From Sweltsa coloradensis (lineage: Eukaryota; Arthropoda; Insecta; Plecoptera; Chloroperlidae): a stretch of 64,000 nt of DNA. The position numbers and the translations under genes are program-made. Below the pieces are notes generated by a model. It did no database searches, had not been told where the DNA came from, and saw nothing but the letters and a program-made list of their open reading frames with translations. This document shows positions 47,793 to 58,776 of this stretch, one piece after another. The stretch spans positions 1 through 64,000 of the forward strand of contig JAMZAV010001466.1 of NCBI GenBank assembly GCA_024449915.1, written 5' to 3'. Every line of letters begins with the position of its first letter. Within the stretch, counting starts at the first letter, position 1.

Positions 47793-50700
47793 TTTTGTAT
47801 TTTTGGTGTTTTGTTAACACGATTCACGGCTAAACCGATACTCCCGATTGCGATGAAATTTATAGGAGGCCTTCGAAATCTCTGAACTTAGAACTGCCAC
47901 GTTTTTGAGCGCAATCGGGAAAATTTTTCTATAAAAAACGCAATTTTACGATTTTTTTCGATTTTTAAAAAAAATTCTTCGACTTATAACACTTACATGC
48001 TTTATCCGATTGTAATGATTTTTTAACAGAACCTGAATTTTATGAATTAAGATATTCGTGTGTGAAATTTGAGCTTAATCGAAACATTATTTCTCATGAA
48101 AATCGAAATTTTACGGGTTTTTTTCTTTTTTAAAACAATTTTTTGACATATAACACCTACATGCTTTATCCTATTGTAATGATTTTTTTATAGAACCTTA
48201 ATTTCATGAATTAATATACTCGTGTAAAATTTGAGCGCAATTGAATAATTATTTCTTATGAAAATTGCAATTTTACGATTTTTTTCTTTTTTAAAATTAC
48301 GTAAAAATTACGATTTATTAAAAAAATTAAGTTAATTTTTAATTTAATTTAATTTAATTTAAAAAAAAAATCTTCGAATAAGTAATGATTTTTTCACAGA
48401 ACAACAGAAAATCCGCGTAACTCAATGCAGCTTAATGCACCAATTACGCTCATCCAACAACGCGGCGGGACTTAAGCGTTTTCCTAGTTATTTGACATCC
48501 ACTCAAAGGCTAGGGAGGTCATGGCCCTCCACGAAAGTTGTTTAATTAATCATCACCGCCCCCCTCCAAAAATAACAAAATATAATCTATGCTCAATTTT
48601 ATTTAAAGTTACAATGTGCTTTCCCTTTCGATAATGCAACTGACATTTAAGAAGGCTGATTGGGTTGGTAGGAGGGTAGGCCTACCTACATTTTGTTTTA
48701 ATTTGCAAAGGGGACCCAATGTGAAATTACTTAATAATTAAATTAAATATTAAGCCTAAATTTTAACAGATCTACACCAATATTGAAATCTTAGGGTAAC
48801 AGCCTAGAAACTTGCAGGTGTCAACCAACACAGCATAGTAGACTTGCGGTATAATGCCTCACAAGCCACAGTAGGTCTTAAAAAAACATAAACATGGCTT
48901 AGGCTAAACCTGGCCTAGGGCTCCTCAAGGATGATCAAGAGGGGCCTAGATATCTATGCTTCTCAACAATTCGGCTCCAAGTTCTGCAAACAACTTGGCC
49001 TAGGCGTGCGATACCATCTACATATTTATAAGCGCGCTACAAAAACACGTTGAGCTTGGCTGAGTGGTATTGCGTTTGACTTCAATGCAAGAGGTCGGCG
49101 GTTCGAATCCTCGTCAGGTAATTTTTTTTTACCATTCAACTTTATGCATTTGTTTTTCTGCAAATGATTGAATTTCATTAGATTTGGCCTCGTCACGGAC
49201 GCAATATTTTAAGTCAGAGATAATTAAAATGTGGAACCCTGTGGTTCACCTTGTGCCAACGAATACGTCGAGTGCATAGGTGCATAATTTGATTGTAAAT
49301 AATAATTTGGAACGTAACATAATGATCGAAAGTAACAAACAAAACGAAAAATAGGTCCATGTGTAATGTTGGCCTCCGCCTAGCTAGCCGTCCGTATATG
49401 TCTATGTTCAGCCATTTAGCACTACTAGGTATTTTGTTAACACTTGAACATAAACACAAATTGCTTCTTATTATTACGTTGCAAAATAATTTGTCAATGC
49501 ACTTTTTAAGAGTTTACTAGAAGCAACTGACCGTACGCATTCATACAGCTGACCAACGCCCGTCACATCACAGAACCTAGGCCTACCACTTTATGAGTGA
49601 TAGTGATGGCAGTCATAGAGCCAATCAAATCTTTAATTGTAGGAATAATTTTGCACTATTATTACAGCTGACCATACGACTATCCACAGCCAAAGATAAT
49701 AGCATGGGCTAATATAAATGATAAATGTCCTATCCTTGATGATCACTGTGTAAGCCGTAGACTGAGACCTTTTTGTCTCACAACTTTTCTATACATTATT
49801 ATTAAAAGAGTATTTACAACTAGGCTCTATTTCTTTAACATAATAAAACTATTACTTTTTAATAATGCTAGGGCTTTTTTGTAGGGTTGCCGTTCGATGT
49901 GAAAATCGTGATCGATAATCGGAGGCATCGAATCGATTATCATATCGAAATATATCGATATCATAGACCCAAATCGATTATCATATCAAATTCCAAATTG
50001 AGCCTAGGAAGCAGAAAAAACGCAAAATTGTAACACTAATACAAGAGATCATTAAGGATTAGAATGTTTAAAATAAAATTGTGGGCTGAATTTCAATTAC
50101 ACAGCCTATATTTTAAAACGTCTTGACTTGCATCGGGTGTCACTGTTTACGTGTTCCAACAGTACGCGCATCTAGCGAGCGAGAGATAGTGGCGAGATCT
50201 CATCGACATTCGAGCTCACAGCCTTATCTCCTCCCAACCTCCTCGTCGTCGTTCTTTGAATAATAAAAAACTGCCACACTTGACTCATCTTGTTAGGCAG
50301 CGTCAGAAGTAATGGCAAATATCTTCTTTGGGTTTGGGACGGAAGAAACATCACGAATTCAATATAATTGGGCAGACTGACGCTAGAGAAGTTCACGCCA
50401 CAACACGTCGAGCCGTACTGAATACATCGCAATCGGGCCGGGCGATGTTTTCGTATCGCCTTGTATCGCGCTGCGAGCGCATGCGCACTGGCGGCGGTGG
50501 GCGTGGCATTATACTTGAGCAGCGATTGGCTACTCCGACAACCAATCGGCGCGTTGATACGACAGCGCGGCATTTTTAAGCATGGTAAACCGCGAAAACA
50601 TCGATGTCACTATTTAAATCGATAATCATATCATATCATATCAAAATATTTGAATCGATTATCATATCATATTACTGATATCGATAATCGATCGATATTT

Positions 50701-53700
50701 CGATTATCGACGGCAACCCTACTTTTTTGCTTTTTTTGTTAGGACTCGAAACCGGCAATAACACTCCTAAATTTGTAATTAATAACTCGATCCCCATTCA
50801 ATTCCATTACGATAGCGCGGGCAAAGCCCAACGGTTGTTCCGCCAGCTCTCACCACGCTGTGCTGCCTGTCAGCTCAGTGGCGCGCTCAGTGGCTAAACT
50901 CGGTGCCCATAGGGAGGGAGATTCTACACTTGGTTCACCACTGAAAACACACACAGAGTGATGAGAGGCCACTGCGGGCACTAATTGTCCGATCAATCCT
51001 TAGGACATGGTGTTATTTCATTGGATAACAACACAAAATTTGTAATGAAACGTGTATTTTAATAGATTTTTGCAGGATATTAACACAAACAATCAATATC
51101 CATAGGAGTAGCATTATTTCATTTTTATGTTTTTAATCAAACTCATATTTTTACTTTTTAAGTCTTCTCTCTTCTTCTCCTATGCACACATTCACATAAT
51201 TATGTCATCACATCATGTGTCTTGATAACCAATAATGAAGGTAGGACTCCTGTTTGTTCCTGTCCATGCCCTTAACCCATTGAGCCACCAGTTGATTTTG
51301 CTTATTTTGCCCGTACGGATCCAGTTAAATCCGTATTACGGGGGATGGCACCCGGCCGCGCCCTGCCTATGGGCCGAAATCGCATGAATGCACAAAATTG
51401 AAGGCCTAGGCCTATTGTTTTTAGTTCATATGCTTTGCTTTTCTAGTTTATATTCCCGCCAGCCCTAGGCCTAACCCTACTTGTGTCATCGTCTTATTTT
51501 ATCTTGGTTAGAAGTACTCTAGTTTTCATCCACCTCATTATTATTGCTTGCATCATTTGCAAGCAAATCAACAACACTTCCTGAATCTCACAATATAGTA
51601 ATATATCACGCTCATTGGAAATTCAGCACAATCACCTTCAGATGTGCCATCTCGTAACATTCAGGAGCAAATTTGTAGGCCTTCATATTATTTGTAGTTG
51701 TCTGTGAAATGGCCGTGTTTGAGAATTTATCGGGGAAAAAACTCAACCACGTCGGTAAAAGAGTCAGCCTCCATATAGTGCTGCTATCTGTGTGAGATTG
51801 ACTGAACTACGCCGGTTTGGCGCGAATTCAAAGACGAACGGAACGGACACGGAACTGTTCCGTATGTCTGTGTTTTGGGCCAGAATCGAGGAATACGGAA
51901 CGGTTCCGTAAGTCGGCTCCAATGGGTTAACATTCCTTCACAAACCCTTAGACGCTACTGCAAAAACTTAAATTAGGTACCGTAGCATCTTTGCAAATCA
52001 GTATAGTTTGCTGAAAAGGATAGAAATGTTAAAAAAATCAATATAGGTCTAGTGAGTAATAAGTTAATAGCATATTTTGATCCACCACATTGCTACTACA
52101 CACCATGTCTTTTGGTAGTAAAATGTGCAACCTTGGATGGAAGACAAATAGTTTTATATTTTTAACGGTGGGACTAGTCCTAATCTTCTTTAAGGAAACA
52201 TTAGAGTATAAGTCAAATTTGGGTAGGCCTACCTGTTATTTTATAATTTTTTCTTTAATTTTAATTGTATGGTTGATGATGGATTGTGTATTTAAAATTA
52301 ACTTTAGAAACATGTCTAGACACTTAATCACCATGAAGTTCTTGTTCTTGTTAAGAACTTAAGATATTTTGAAGTTATTTTGAAGTTAGACACTGCTTAT
52401 GTGGGAGAACGATACGTAATCAAACCTTGTTGTGTTTCATCTGTAATTCCTTGTATGTAAAGGCCACCTATCTGTCTAACATAGTACTACGTATCTTCTT
52501 GCTCAGGATTCCCGGTGTGACCATAGCGACCGACATCATCTGTGGCTTCCCGACGGAAACGGACGCGGACTTCGACGACACGGTCAGCCTGTGTTCCAAG
52601 TACAAGTTCCCGAGCCTGTTCATAAACCAGTTCTACCCGAGACCGGGCACCCCGGCCGCCCGCATGACGAGGGTGCCAACCCAGGTGGTCAAGAGCCGGA
52701 CGAAACAGCTGGGCGAACTGTTCCAGTCGTACCAACCGTACGAGCACAAAGTGGGCGAGACACAGAGGGTGCTGGTCACCGAGACGTCGCACGACAACCA
52801 ACACTACGTCGGCCACAACAAGTATTACGAACAGGTAGGACTTGAGTTATTATTACTTGGTATGTAGAGACTAGTCTATTTAGCCTAGAATAATTGGTAG
52901 AGGTAAATTTTGGGAACGGCATCAAGAAATCGATTTCCCTATACCGTTCTAATCTCTCCCCCCCCATCCAAAATTTAATTAATTGATTAAAAAATTAAAT
53001 TAACTGCTTCTCCAATTTTTTACACTTAATTTAAGCCCTAGTAAAAATAAGGGATGGCAACAATATCACTTTTGAGTTTTGACAATCAATATCACGGGGG
53101 GGAAATCGATTAATTCACTGCTTGGTGGTGGGTATGGTCTGATATTCTTGTGTGATTTCTTGGTGAAGGAGCCACATGGCCCAGACTTGATACTTGTAGG
53201 CGTAGTCGTATGCCTGAATACAAGATCACTTGAAGGGATGTACACACTTGATACATGTAGGCTCACTCGTATGCTTGGATACAAGATGACGTGACTGTTT
53301 GGTGGAAGGGATTAGAGGTCTGCACGGGCCTACTTCTAGAAGCCCGGCCCGGGCCCAGAATTTCAGGCCCGGGCCCGGCCCGGGCCCGTATTAAACTAGC
53401 TTATCAAAGCCCAGGCCCGGCCCGGGCCCGCCATAAGTGTAAGTAGGCCCGTTACAGCCCGTTCAGAGGTTAAACTCAAAGCAACAGCATGTGGATTTTT
53501 TTAGATTTTACCATGGGATATGAATGAACGTCACGGTGGGGATGAAAAGTACTATTACGAGAAACAAAACGTTTATAAATTTTGGTCGAAGAACATTTCT
53601 ATGATCGCAATCGCAAATACCGATTTCAAATTATATCATAAAGCCCGAAAAAAGCCCGTCTCATTCAGTGAAAAGCAGGCCCGGGCCCGGCTTAAAATGC

Positions 53701-54265
53701 ACAACAAGGCCCGAGCCCGGCCCGCGGGCCCGGGCCTACCCGGCCCGCGGGCCAGGCCCGGGCCCGTGCAGACCTCTAGAAGGGATGTCCACACTTGACA
53801 TACCTCATGAAATAAGCACTTTTCTTTATACGATATCGTTACAATGGGGCCGATATCAATATTGAAAAAACTGTTGCACTTGCACGTCACTAGTAACAAG
53901 ATCTCGAGGACATAGTTGTACGTAGTATGTTGTTTGCACTAGAAGGTAGAACTTAAAATGGATTGATTAGTATTGAGTAGCCTAGAGTTGTCACGGTGTG
54001 ACAGCAAGTGTAATGTCGACAGGTGCTGGTGCCTAAGAACGCGGCCCTACTGGGCAAGATGGTGCTGGTAAGGATAGTCTCCGCCGGTAGACATAGTATG
54101 GTGGGGGAGCCCGTGGATGAGCAGGCGTACAAGACCAGCCGGTACCCGTCCAGCCCCAGGGTCGACGCTGACCTCGTACAACAGTCGGGCACGCCAGTCT
54201 TGCCCTACACCATCGGCGTACTAGCGATCGCACTCATCGCGCGCTTCTTCTGGCTCATGATCTAA
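36480..54265 (+). CDS. CDKAL1: CDKAL1 threonylcarbamoyladenosine tRNA methylthiotransferase
   Basis: Radical-SAM enzyme that turns t6A37 of cytosolic tRNA-Lys(UUU) into ms2t6A; tail-anchored in the ER in mammals. Exons: 36480-36774, 37743-37973, 43529-43717, 44567-44769, 47079-47224, 52507-52834, 54023-54265. The joined length is 1635 nt, 544 codons plus TAA, with GT-AG introns and consistent phases. N-terminal UPF0004 domain: cluster cysteines Cys76 (WGCTHNNSD), Cys112 ([13 protein letters not shown]) and Cys141 (AGCVPQ). Radical-SAM cysteines: Cys217, Cys221 and Cys224 in [10 protein letters not shown]. Further hallmarks are [27 protein letters not shown] and [19 protein letters not shown]-like domain spans about residues 425-490, and a hydrophobic tail anchor lies at 523-544. 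Human CDKAL1 is 579 aa. The start is the first Met and aligns with the human N terminus (DDIEDL). No break is seen. Confidence 0.97.
37259..37276 (+). repeat. G18 homopolymer
   Basis: Eighteen consecutive G in CDKAL1 intron 1. A possible quadruplex-forming site, and a place where the assembly may be uncertain. Confidence 0.9.
37743..37973 (+). CDS. CDKAL1: CDKAL1 exon 2
   Basis: Acceptor CTCAACAAG, donor GTAGGT. Encodes [26 protein letters not shown] and [16 protein letters not shown]. It holds cluster cysteines 112 and 141 and is GC-rich compared with its introns. Confidence 0.96.
38641..38880 (-). pseudogene. Non-LTR C-terminal fragment, second copy
   Basis: Encodes [20 protein letters not shown] and [16 protein letters not shown] with a deletion in the GRP motif. 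About 80% identical in nucleotides by eye to 2806-3010. Located in CDKAL1 intron 2. Confidence 0.65.
39565..40314 (-). mobile_element. Helentron/pearl-like element, copy 1 (4 core repeats)
   Basis: Perfect 13-bp terminal inverted repeats TTGGATGAGCGTA (39565-39577; complement at 40302-40314). Internal units of about 160 bp start near 39602, 39762, 39919 and 40082, each with TAAAATTGCGATTT. The 3' side ends with a CGAAGCGAAGATTCC-type block. No target-site duplication is seen. Orientation is opposite to copies 2 and 3. Confidence 0.65.
42068..42227 (+). repeat. 12-bp minisatellite GGTGCGGCAACC
   Basis: About 13 tandem copies of a 12-bp unit GGTGCGGCA(A/G)CC. Strikingly GC-rich in an AT-rich intron. 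Confidence 0.9.
42228..42346 (+). repeat. CCACATAACGACATAA tandem repeat
   Basis: Imperfect 8- to 9-bp units CCACATAA/CGACATAA following the 12-bp array and running into the right foldback arm. Confidence 0.85.
43155..43320 (+). mobile_element. Same retroelement family, with hammerhead-like motif
   Basis: Contains GTGATCA (43177-43183), stem GACCA/TGGTC (43185-43189/43195-43199) and GAAAC (43200-43204). Positions 3 and 8 of the would-be core are G and C instead of C and G, a swapped pair. The tail, TTTTAAGGTAAACTG..GTCCTTCTGTACC, matches the 19.65-kb arm. Confidence 0.5.
43529..43717 (+). CDS. CDKAL1: CDKAL1 exon 3 (radical-SAM cysteines)
   Basis: Acceptor GTTCTCAG, donor GTAGTC. Encodes [11 protein letters not shown] and then [20 protein letters not shown] followed by YCKTKHARG, including the CxxxCxxC iron-sulfur motif. 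Confidence 0.97.
43814..44432 (+). mobile_element. Helentron/pearl-like element, copy 3 (1 core repeat)
   Basis: Starts TTGGATGAGC, ends GCTCATCCATCAACGCG. Shares CTTCGAAATCTCTGAAC and CTGCCACGTTTTTG with copy 2 and has only one ACGATTTTTT core unit. It fills most of CDKAL1 intron 3. Confidence 0.6.
44567..44769 (+). CDS. CDKAL1: CDKAL1 exon 4
   Basis: Acceptor CGGCCAG; donor CTGCAG|GTAGGG. Encodes [20 protein letters not shown] and [13 protein letters not shown] tRNA-SINE B box begins about 9 bp past the exon end, so the donor abuts a transposon remnant. Confidence 0.96.
44770..45440 (+). mobile_element. SINE starting at the CDKAL1 exon 4 donor, split by a MITE
   Basis: GGGCCTGGGTTCGAATCCC (B box) begins 4-9 bp after the exon. 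The body continues to 44856, is interrupted by the hAT MITE 44865-45240, and resumes with ACGGACTTTGGAGCTGTCCT and AGAGTTGGCTTGGTCTGCC. Shares its body with the 27.1-kb SINE. Confidence 0.65.
44865..45240. mobile_element. hAT MITE inserted into a SINE
   Basis: Left end TAGGGCTGGGC, right end GCCCAGCACTT, flanked by GTGTTTAC (44857-44864) and GTGTAAAC (45241-45248), 6 of 8 identical. Rich in ATATCGAT. It splits the SINE that begins at 44770. Contains the GGAGGTACCGGGTC block of the 9.8-kb family. Confidence 0.75.
47079..47224 (+). CDS. CDKAL1: CDKAL1 exon 5
   Basis: Acceptor TCTCGCAG, donor GTTAGT. Encodes [20 protein letters not shown] and [17 protein letters not shown], the second half of the radical-SAM barrel. 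Confidence 0.96.
47686..48464 (+). mobile_element. Helentron/pearl-like element, copy 2 (3 core repeats)
   Basis: TTGGATGAGCGTA at 47686-47698 and its complement at 48445-48457, followed by CAACGCG, which is also present (as its complement) outside the corresponding end of copy 1. Core units with TTTTACGATTTTTT start near 47940, 48106 and 48263. The terminal block AGCGAGCGAAGCGAAGATTCC matches the complement of copy 1's end. Confidence 0.65.
49052..49130 (+). mobile_element. tRNA-like SINE head
   Basis: TTGGCTGAGTGGTATTG (A box) and GGTTCGAATCC (perfect B box), followed by a T run. Acceptor and anticodon stems do not fold well, so it is treated as a pol III SINE head or tRNA pseudogene, not a tRNA gene. 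Confidence 0.5.
49882..50721. mobile_element. Non-autonomous hAT element with 8-bp TSD
   Basis: Ends TAGGGTTGCCG and CGGCAACCCTA. Perfect duplication CTTTTTTG at 49874-49881 and 50722-50729. Both sides are rich in ATCGATTATCATATC. The GC-rich centre (50160-50580) is not recognised. Confidence 0.92.
52507..52834 (+). CDS. CDKAL1: CDKAL1 exon 6
   Basis: Acceptor TTGCTCAG, donor GTAGGA. Encodes [40 protein letters not shown] and the start of the TRAM-like domain ([20 protein letters not shown]). The exon is strongly GC-rich. Confidence 0.96.
53183..53312 (+). repeat. Two tandem units of about 66 bp
   Basis: CTTGATACTTGTAGGC..CGTATGCCTGAATACAAGAT is repeated with changes at 53249-53312, then resumes after the hAT element at 53779 (GAAGGGATGTCCACACTTGA). 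Confidence 0.65.
53313..53778. mobile_element. CCCGGGC-rich hAT element with 8-bp TSD
   Basis: Terminal repeats TAGAGGTCTGCACGGGC and complement GCCCGTGCAGACCTCTA. Perfect duplication GAAGGGAT at 53305-53312 and 53779-53786. Both ends carry arrays of GGCCCGGGCC. It is inserted into a tandem repeat (53183-53312). Confidence 0.92.
54023..54265 (+). CDS. CDKAL1: CDKAL1 exon 7 (tail anchor)
   Basis: Acceptor TGTCGACAG, TAA stop at 54263-54265. Encodes [18 protein letters not shown] (the rest of the TRAM-like domain), a poorly conserved linker, and a terminal hydrophobic helix [19 protein letters not shown], consistent with a C-terminal ER tail anchor. Confidence 0.95.
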   Translation: MLVPKNAALLGKMVLVRIVSAGRHSMVGEPVDEQAYKTSRYPSSPRVDADLVQQSGTPVLPYTIGVLAIALIARFFWLMI

Positions 54266-55904
54266 ACCACCTAACGTTGCCACGGCAAGTTGTAGTACGA
54301 ATTAGCAGGTGGGGAGTGTGTATTTAATTAAAATATCAACGAAGAGTAATACTAGTAGGCCCACTTTGAAAAAGATTTTTGAAGTAATATAATATATGAT
54401 AAGTATGTTGATTGTTGACAAATGCTTTCGGGGCCTTATTACTTTACTTGACTTATATTAAAATAATGGGTTTGGACCTTGGAGGCTTCGGTATAATAAT
54501 AGAAAATACCTTTCGGTGATTTTGGCAAACATGTACAGAGCAGACAGGTAAAAACTTGTTTGTGCGGACCGACTGATAAAAACACAAACTAGCTGTCGAC
54601 CACGAAGAAAGGAGTTTAAAACCCTAGCTCAGCATTCCCAAAATATCTAGGGACTACGTAACAGCTCTGCAAAAGTCGACCACTTGACTAACAAGCTTTG
54701 GAGATCTAAAGCCTATCTATCGTAGTCATGTTAAAATTGCAAATTTTCTCCATCAAGCACCCAAAGTTTGTGAAAACTGTGCCACTAACAGCCTTTCTTA
54801 TAACTATAAGCAATCCATGTTGGGTTGGTTCATAAACTTACAGCTGTGGACCATTTATCTGCATACCGGTAACTGCTTATTATTATACTTACTATACTAG
54901 GGGATATCTTTTTTAACCTGCCATTGTCATTTTGTGTTGTGGTTTTTGGAAATCTTTACAAACTCAAGAATTAGTAACAACATGCGTACAATGCATTACT
55001 AATTAATTATTACTATTTTTATATAAGTCAAGTAGGCCCTAGCTTGTATTTATTCTAAATTGTCAAGTTTGGAAAACATTATTTTATTGGATTGATTGAC
55101 ATATTAATTTATGTTTGAATTGTGTTGGAATGCCAGTATTAAAAACAACTAGTAAAGACAGTTGTCAGCACGGAGGTAAATGAAATGTACTGGTACTCTA
55201 CATTACATTTGTGACCTTCCCGTTAGGTATTAGTGGTCTGTTTTTTTTCCGGGGGGGGTTTCTTTGGCAGCTCATTTGGTATATTTTAAAGACACTTGAA
55301 AGGATAGATGTACAATGCAAAAGATAAATGCAAGAGTGTGAAAAGCATTTGAAAAGCATGAAGGACAGTTAGTTCCTAACCTGATTTGAACAGTATTTTT
55401 TTCGAGAGACAAATCCCGGTGAAACGTTTGGTATTATTTTTCTCTATTTGTTGCTCTCTATTGCCTTGATCATCTTCATTGTGCAAACATGGGACTTTGG
55501 AACATAATTATGTGAGTGTAAGATTCAGCTTGAACTTAAATATTAACTTTATGTGAATTATTCTCTGTTCTTTTGAAAAGTGTAATTTATTTAAAACAGT
55601 TAAACTTTTTTCTGTTCACATAGAAGTACAGTATAACATTTAGCTGGATAGTGGATACGAAATACGAATGGATCAAAACATCATTACGAACATTAAAAAA
55701 ATTGATTGCTGCCGAACTGAGATGCAGAATGCTTCAATTGTTGAACCCTGTGTTTGTAACGTAACTACTCTGTTCACTGGCAGCAGCAGGTGCAATGTGT
55801 TGACAGTGCACTCAGACTGTGACACCTGCCAAGCTTTTGTTGTTGCCACTTATTTCCCAGCTAGTACAATGAGGGTGATCGAGAAGCAAGATGAGTGCTG
55901 GATG

Positions 55905-56018
55905 CTGTAGTAGCCTACTTACTTCTTGCACTGTAGAAGCCTACTTACTTCTTGTGCTGTAGTAGCCTACTTCTTGCGCTGTAAAGCCTACTTCTTGCGC
56001 TGTAGAAGCCTACTTCTT
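55905..56018 (+). repeat. Tandem array of 22-29 bp units
   Basis: Five units of AGCCTACTTCTTGCGCTGTA with small indels, downstream of CDKAL1. Confidence 0.85.
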
Positions 56019-56794
56019 GCCTTGTTGGCTAGCACGTTGCGGTATGTTCCTGTTTCTCTACCACTAAGAGTGTTATAATTAATTAAGCCTACACGCTCAA
56101 CTGTCAATAGTCAATTAAACATTTAAGCTTTGTCTTTAATATTAAATACAAGTACCTAGTTAATTTCTCTTATAGTGAGTGTATAAATTATTTCTATTTT
56201 TGGGAAGTGTGGTGGTTTGGGCATAGGATTGAGCGTTGATGTAGTAAAGCTGCTAGAAACTAAAAGTCCTGTCCATGGTGCTAAGTCATAGTACAGCAAA
56301 CAACATTTTCGAACACATAATATTATTTTAGAATAATATTATACAGACTATTATTTGTTCTTGATACTAGATGTTGGTTTTGCTTGAGTGGGTGTGTTTA
56401 GAAAATGTTTTCAGAAATGTTTTAGTTTCTAAGATTTAGTAGTAAGCATGTAGACAATCGAAACAATCTCCCCTCCGGGTGGTATTCCTCTTTGTTCCCC
56501 TCGCTTGTTCCAGGTTTGAGTCTTGGGTTTTTGCCTTTTTGGAATACGGGAATCGTAGTAGCACACAACGAACACGTAGAGTAGACTATAGAGGCTAATG
56601 AAATGAAGGTAGCACTGTACATAATATTTTCCTGCACACAGTTTATGACTGTTGGATGAGCTCTGGATGAAGGTTTTAAATGTAGAATGCAGAGGTTTAT
56701 TCTGGATCACTTGGAAGCTCTCATTGACACAACCCTAATGGGCTACGGCACGCTATAGCCAGGGGTGGTTGTCTGCACTCATATGTCACAGCTA

Positions 56795-56860
56795 CCTAAC
56801 ACTTTTAAGGTAAGCTGTTGGTCTCCTTTCTTCTTTCCCCAACCTCATAAACTACAATGT
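56795..56860 (+). mobile_element. Same retroelement family, 3' fragment
   Basis: ACACTTTTAAGGTAAGCTG followed by TTGGTCTCC and TTTCCCCAACC matches the 3' part of the 19.65-kb and 60.7-kb copies. Short and diverged. Confidence 0.35.
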
Positions 56861-58776
56861 GTGTTTGTTGCTATCGGAGCACATATTTTTCAAAATATTT
56901 AATTTGTGTAATAAAGTATTGATTGTAAATTACTAATTTAAAATTAGTCACCTAAGATCTTTTTGTAATAATTTCCAAATCTAAACAAGAAATGTTCTCT
57001 AATGGTGACAGGTATATATAAAACACCTTCCAAAGTTTAAATAGTTTTGGGTGAACATTGGAGGTCAAATAGTGATCTAGAATGTATGTGGAATTTCACA
57101 GAAATGTGGTGAACAATTGATTTTTAAATGAAGTTGACAGAGCTCATCCGACCGTCTTATTAAAGGCCCACTAAACCCAAACATGCATGTCAATTAAATT
57201 AATAAAATGTTTAGCCTTAAGAAAATATATATTCTATTTGATGAAGTGCACTGTACTAGGATCCGCTGCTTTACTTGTAGTAGTGTGCGAGTGGCTTCCA
57301 AAGTAGATTGACACTCCACGGCTTAAGTGACGTGCAGTAAAACCACTCTTCACTTATATTCATGAACTTATTAAGAGTCTTTGATCACTGGGCCTTGGAG
57401 CCAAATGAAAACACTGCTGCAGGCGTAGTAGACAGTCACAGAGCAACTTTGCAATTCATCAATAGACTACTCGTATTGTCTAAACATCTTACTATCAATC
57501 AACATGTATATTAGGGTTTTGTGAGCAAGTAGTATACACAGTAGTTCAGCCTAGATCTCTAGAATAATACTACACAGTACACACTAATGATAGGAAACGT
57601 CTGCCTTATTATAGCCTTTATGTTTATATTCTTATTTGTATATTAATGTAAACTGTCAATGAGTAGACATCTTAAAACAAATTGAATTATTTTAATATCA
57701 ATGTGAAAAAGCAAGGCACTGACATGATATAAATATAGTAAAATCTACTAACAGCTATTATTTAATATATAGATTAAAGTTACTAAAGAAATGAAATGAT
57801 GTGTGGTGTGTGTATATATATTATGCATATATTTGTTTTATTTAATCCAAATAATCATGATTTTTCAAAGGAGTGATATTTGAAAGAGAGTCAATTAGTT
57901 TATAACAACACAAGCTAGAAAGAGATATGAGTCTAACTAAATCTTACTTTATTTATATTAGATGTTTTAAACTTTATAGAATAGTGGTATTATTACTAGT
58001 GGCAAATACAAACAAAACAACCCAGACTTGCAAGTGACCTTGTAATTATGGACAATGTAGTAATACCATGGGTATGTATGTATGTAACAGTCAACTATCA
58101 TCAATACACCACCAGTCGGTAACAATTAAGCAAAAGGTTTTCAGTTCTTTGAATGAATAAGCTTAAGTTGAAAACTTACAAATTCCTCCATAATCTTGAT
58201 TAAGTACAACGTATGATTGATAATTAATAATGAATGATGGCATAATAAGCCAAAAGTTGGGCATTTGACAAGGTGAAGAATTCAATGTTTTATCAGTGTG
58301 ACATTATGTTTAGAATTTAGAAGAAGCTTTCATCACTATGTGCCTCATCTAGAGTGAAATGAATAAAATGTAAGTTGTTTTATTTCCACTGCTCGATCAC
58401 TAAGTTGGAATATCTCACTCCACTGAATCTGTTGCTCATGTAAAATGTGATGGTTGCTGTTAAAACTTAAGCATAATTTCTTATTAAGGTATTTGGGTGG
58501 ATGGAAGGTCAATTGTGAGAGAAGCCACCTCTCGACTTAAATTTGCCTTTTTCTTCAACTAGAGAAATAAAGACAAATTATTACTATTACATATTATTAC
58601 AAGCATTTTCAACTGTTTGCACAGAAATCATAAAACAATTGTCAATGTCGGCAACTGGTTTGAAGTAGAAGGTTTCGCTCGGTAGATATGTACTGGTATT
58701 GTTGAGGCGTTCCTCACAGCAAGAAAACCACGACATAGGCTAAGTTCTAGTTCCAGCCGCTGTGGCTCCCAAACGT

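Larger units (their letters stand above)
48465..52506. other. CDKAL1 intron 5, rest
   Basis: Holds the tRNA-like element at 49.05 kb and the 840-bp hAT element. Other sequence, including a hydrophobic 90-codon open frame at 52090-52362, shows no recognisable gene. Confidence 0.45.

Noticed and set aside
49052..49130. Functional tRNA gene
   Set aside because: A and B boxes are good but acceptor and anticodon stems fail; better explained as a SINE head.
52090..52362. Hydrophobic 90-codon frame in CDKAL1 intron 5
   Set aside because: AT-rich DNA readily encodes Phe/Leu/Ile-rich frames; no similarity recognised.
52487..52845. Alternative-frame and antisense frames over CDKAL1 exon 6
   Set aside because: GC-rich exon shadows; the conserved protein is in the other frame.
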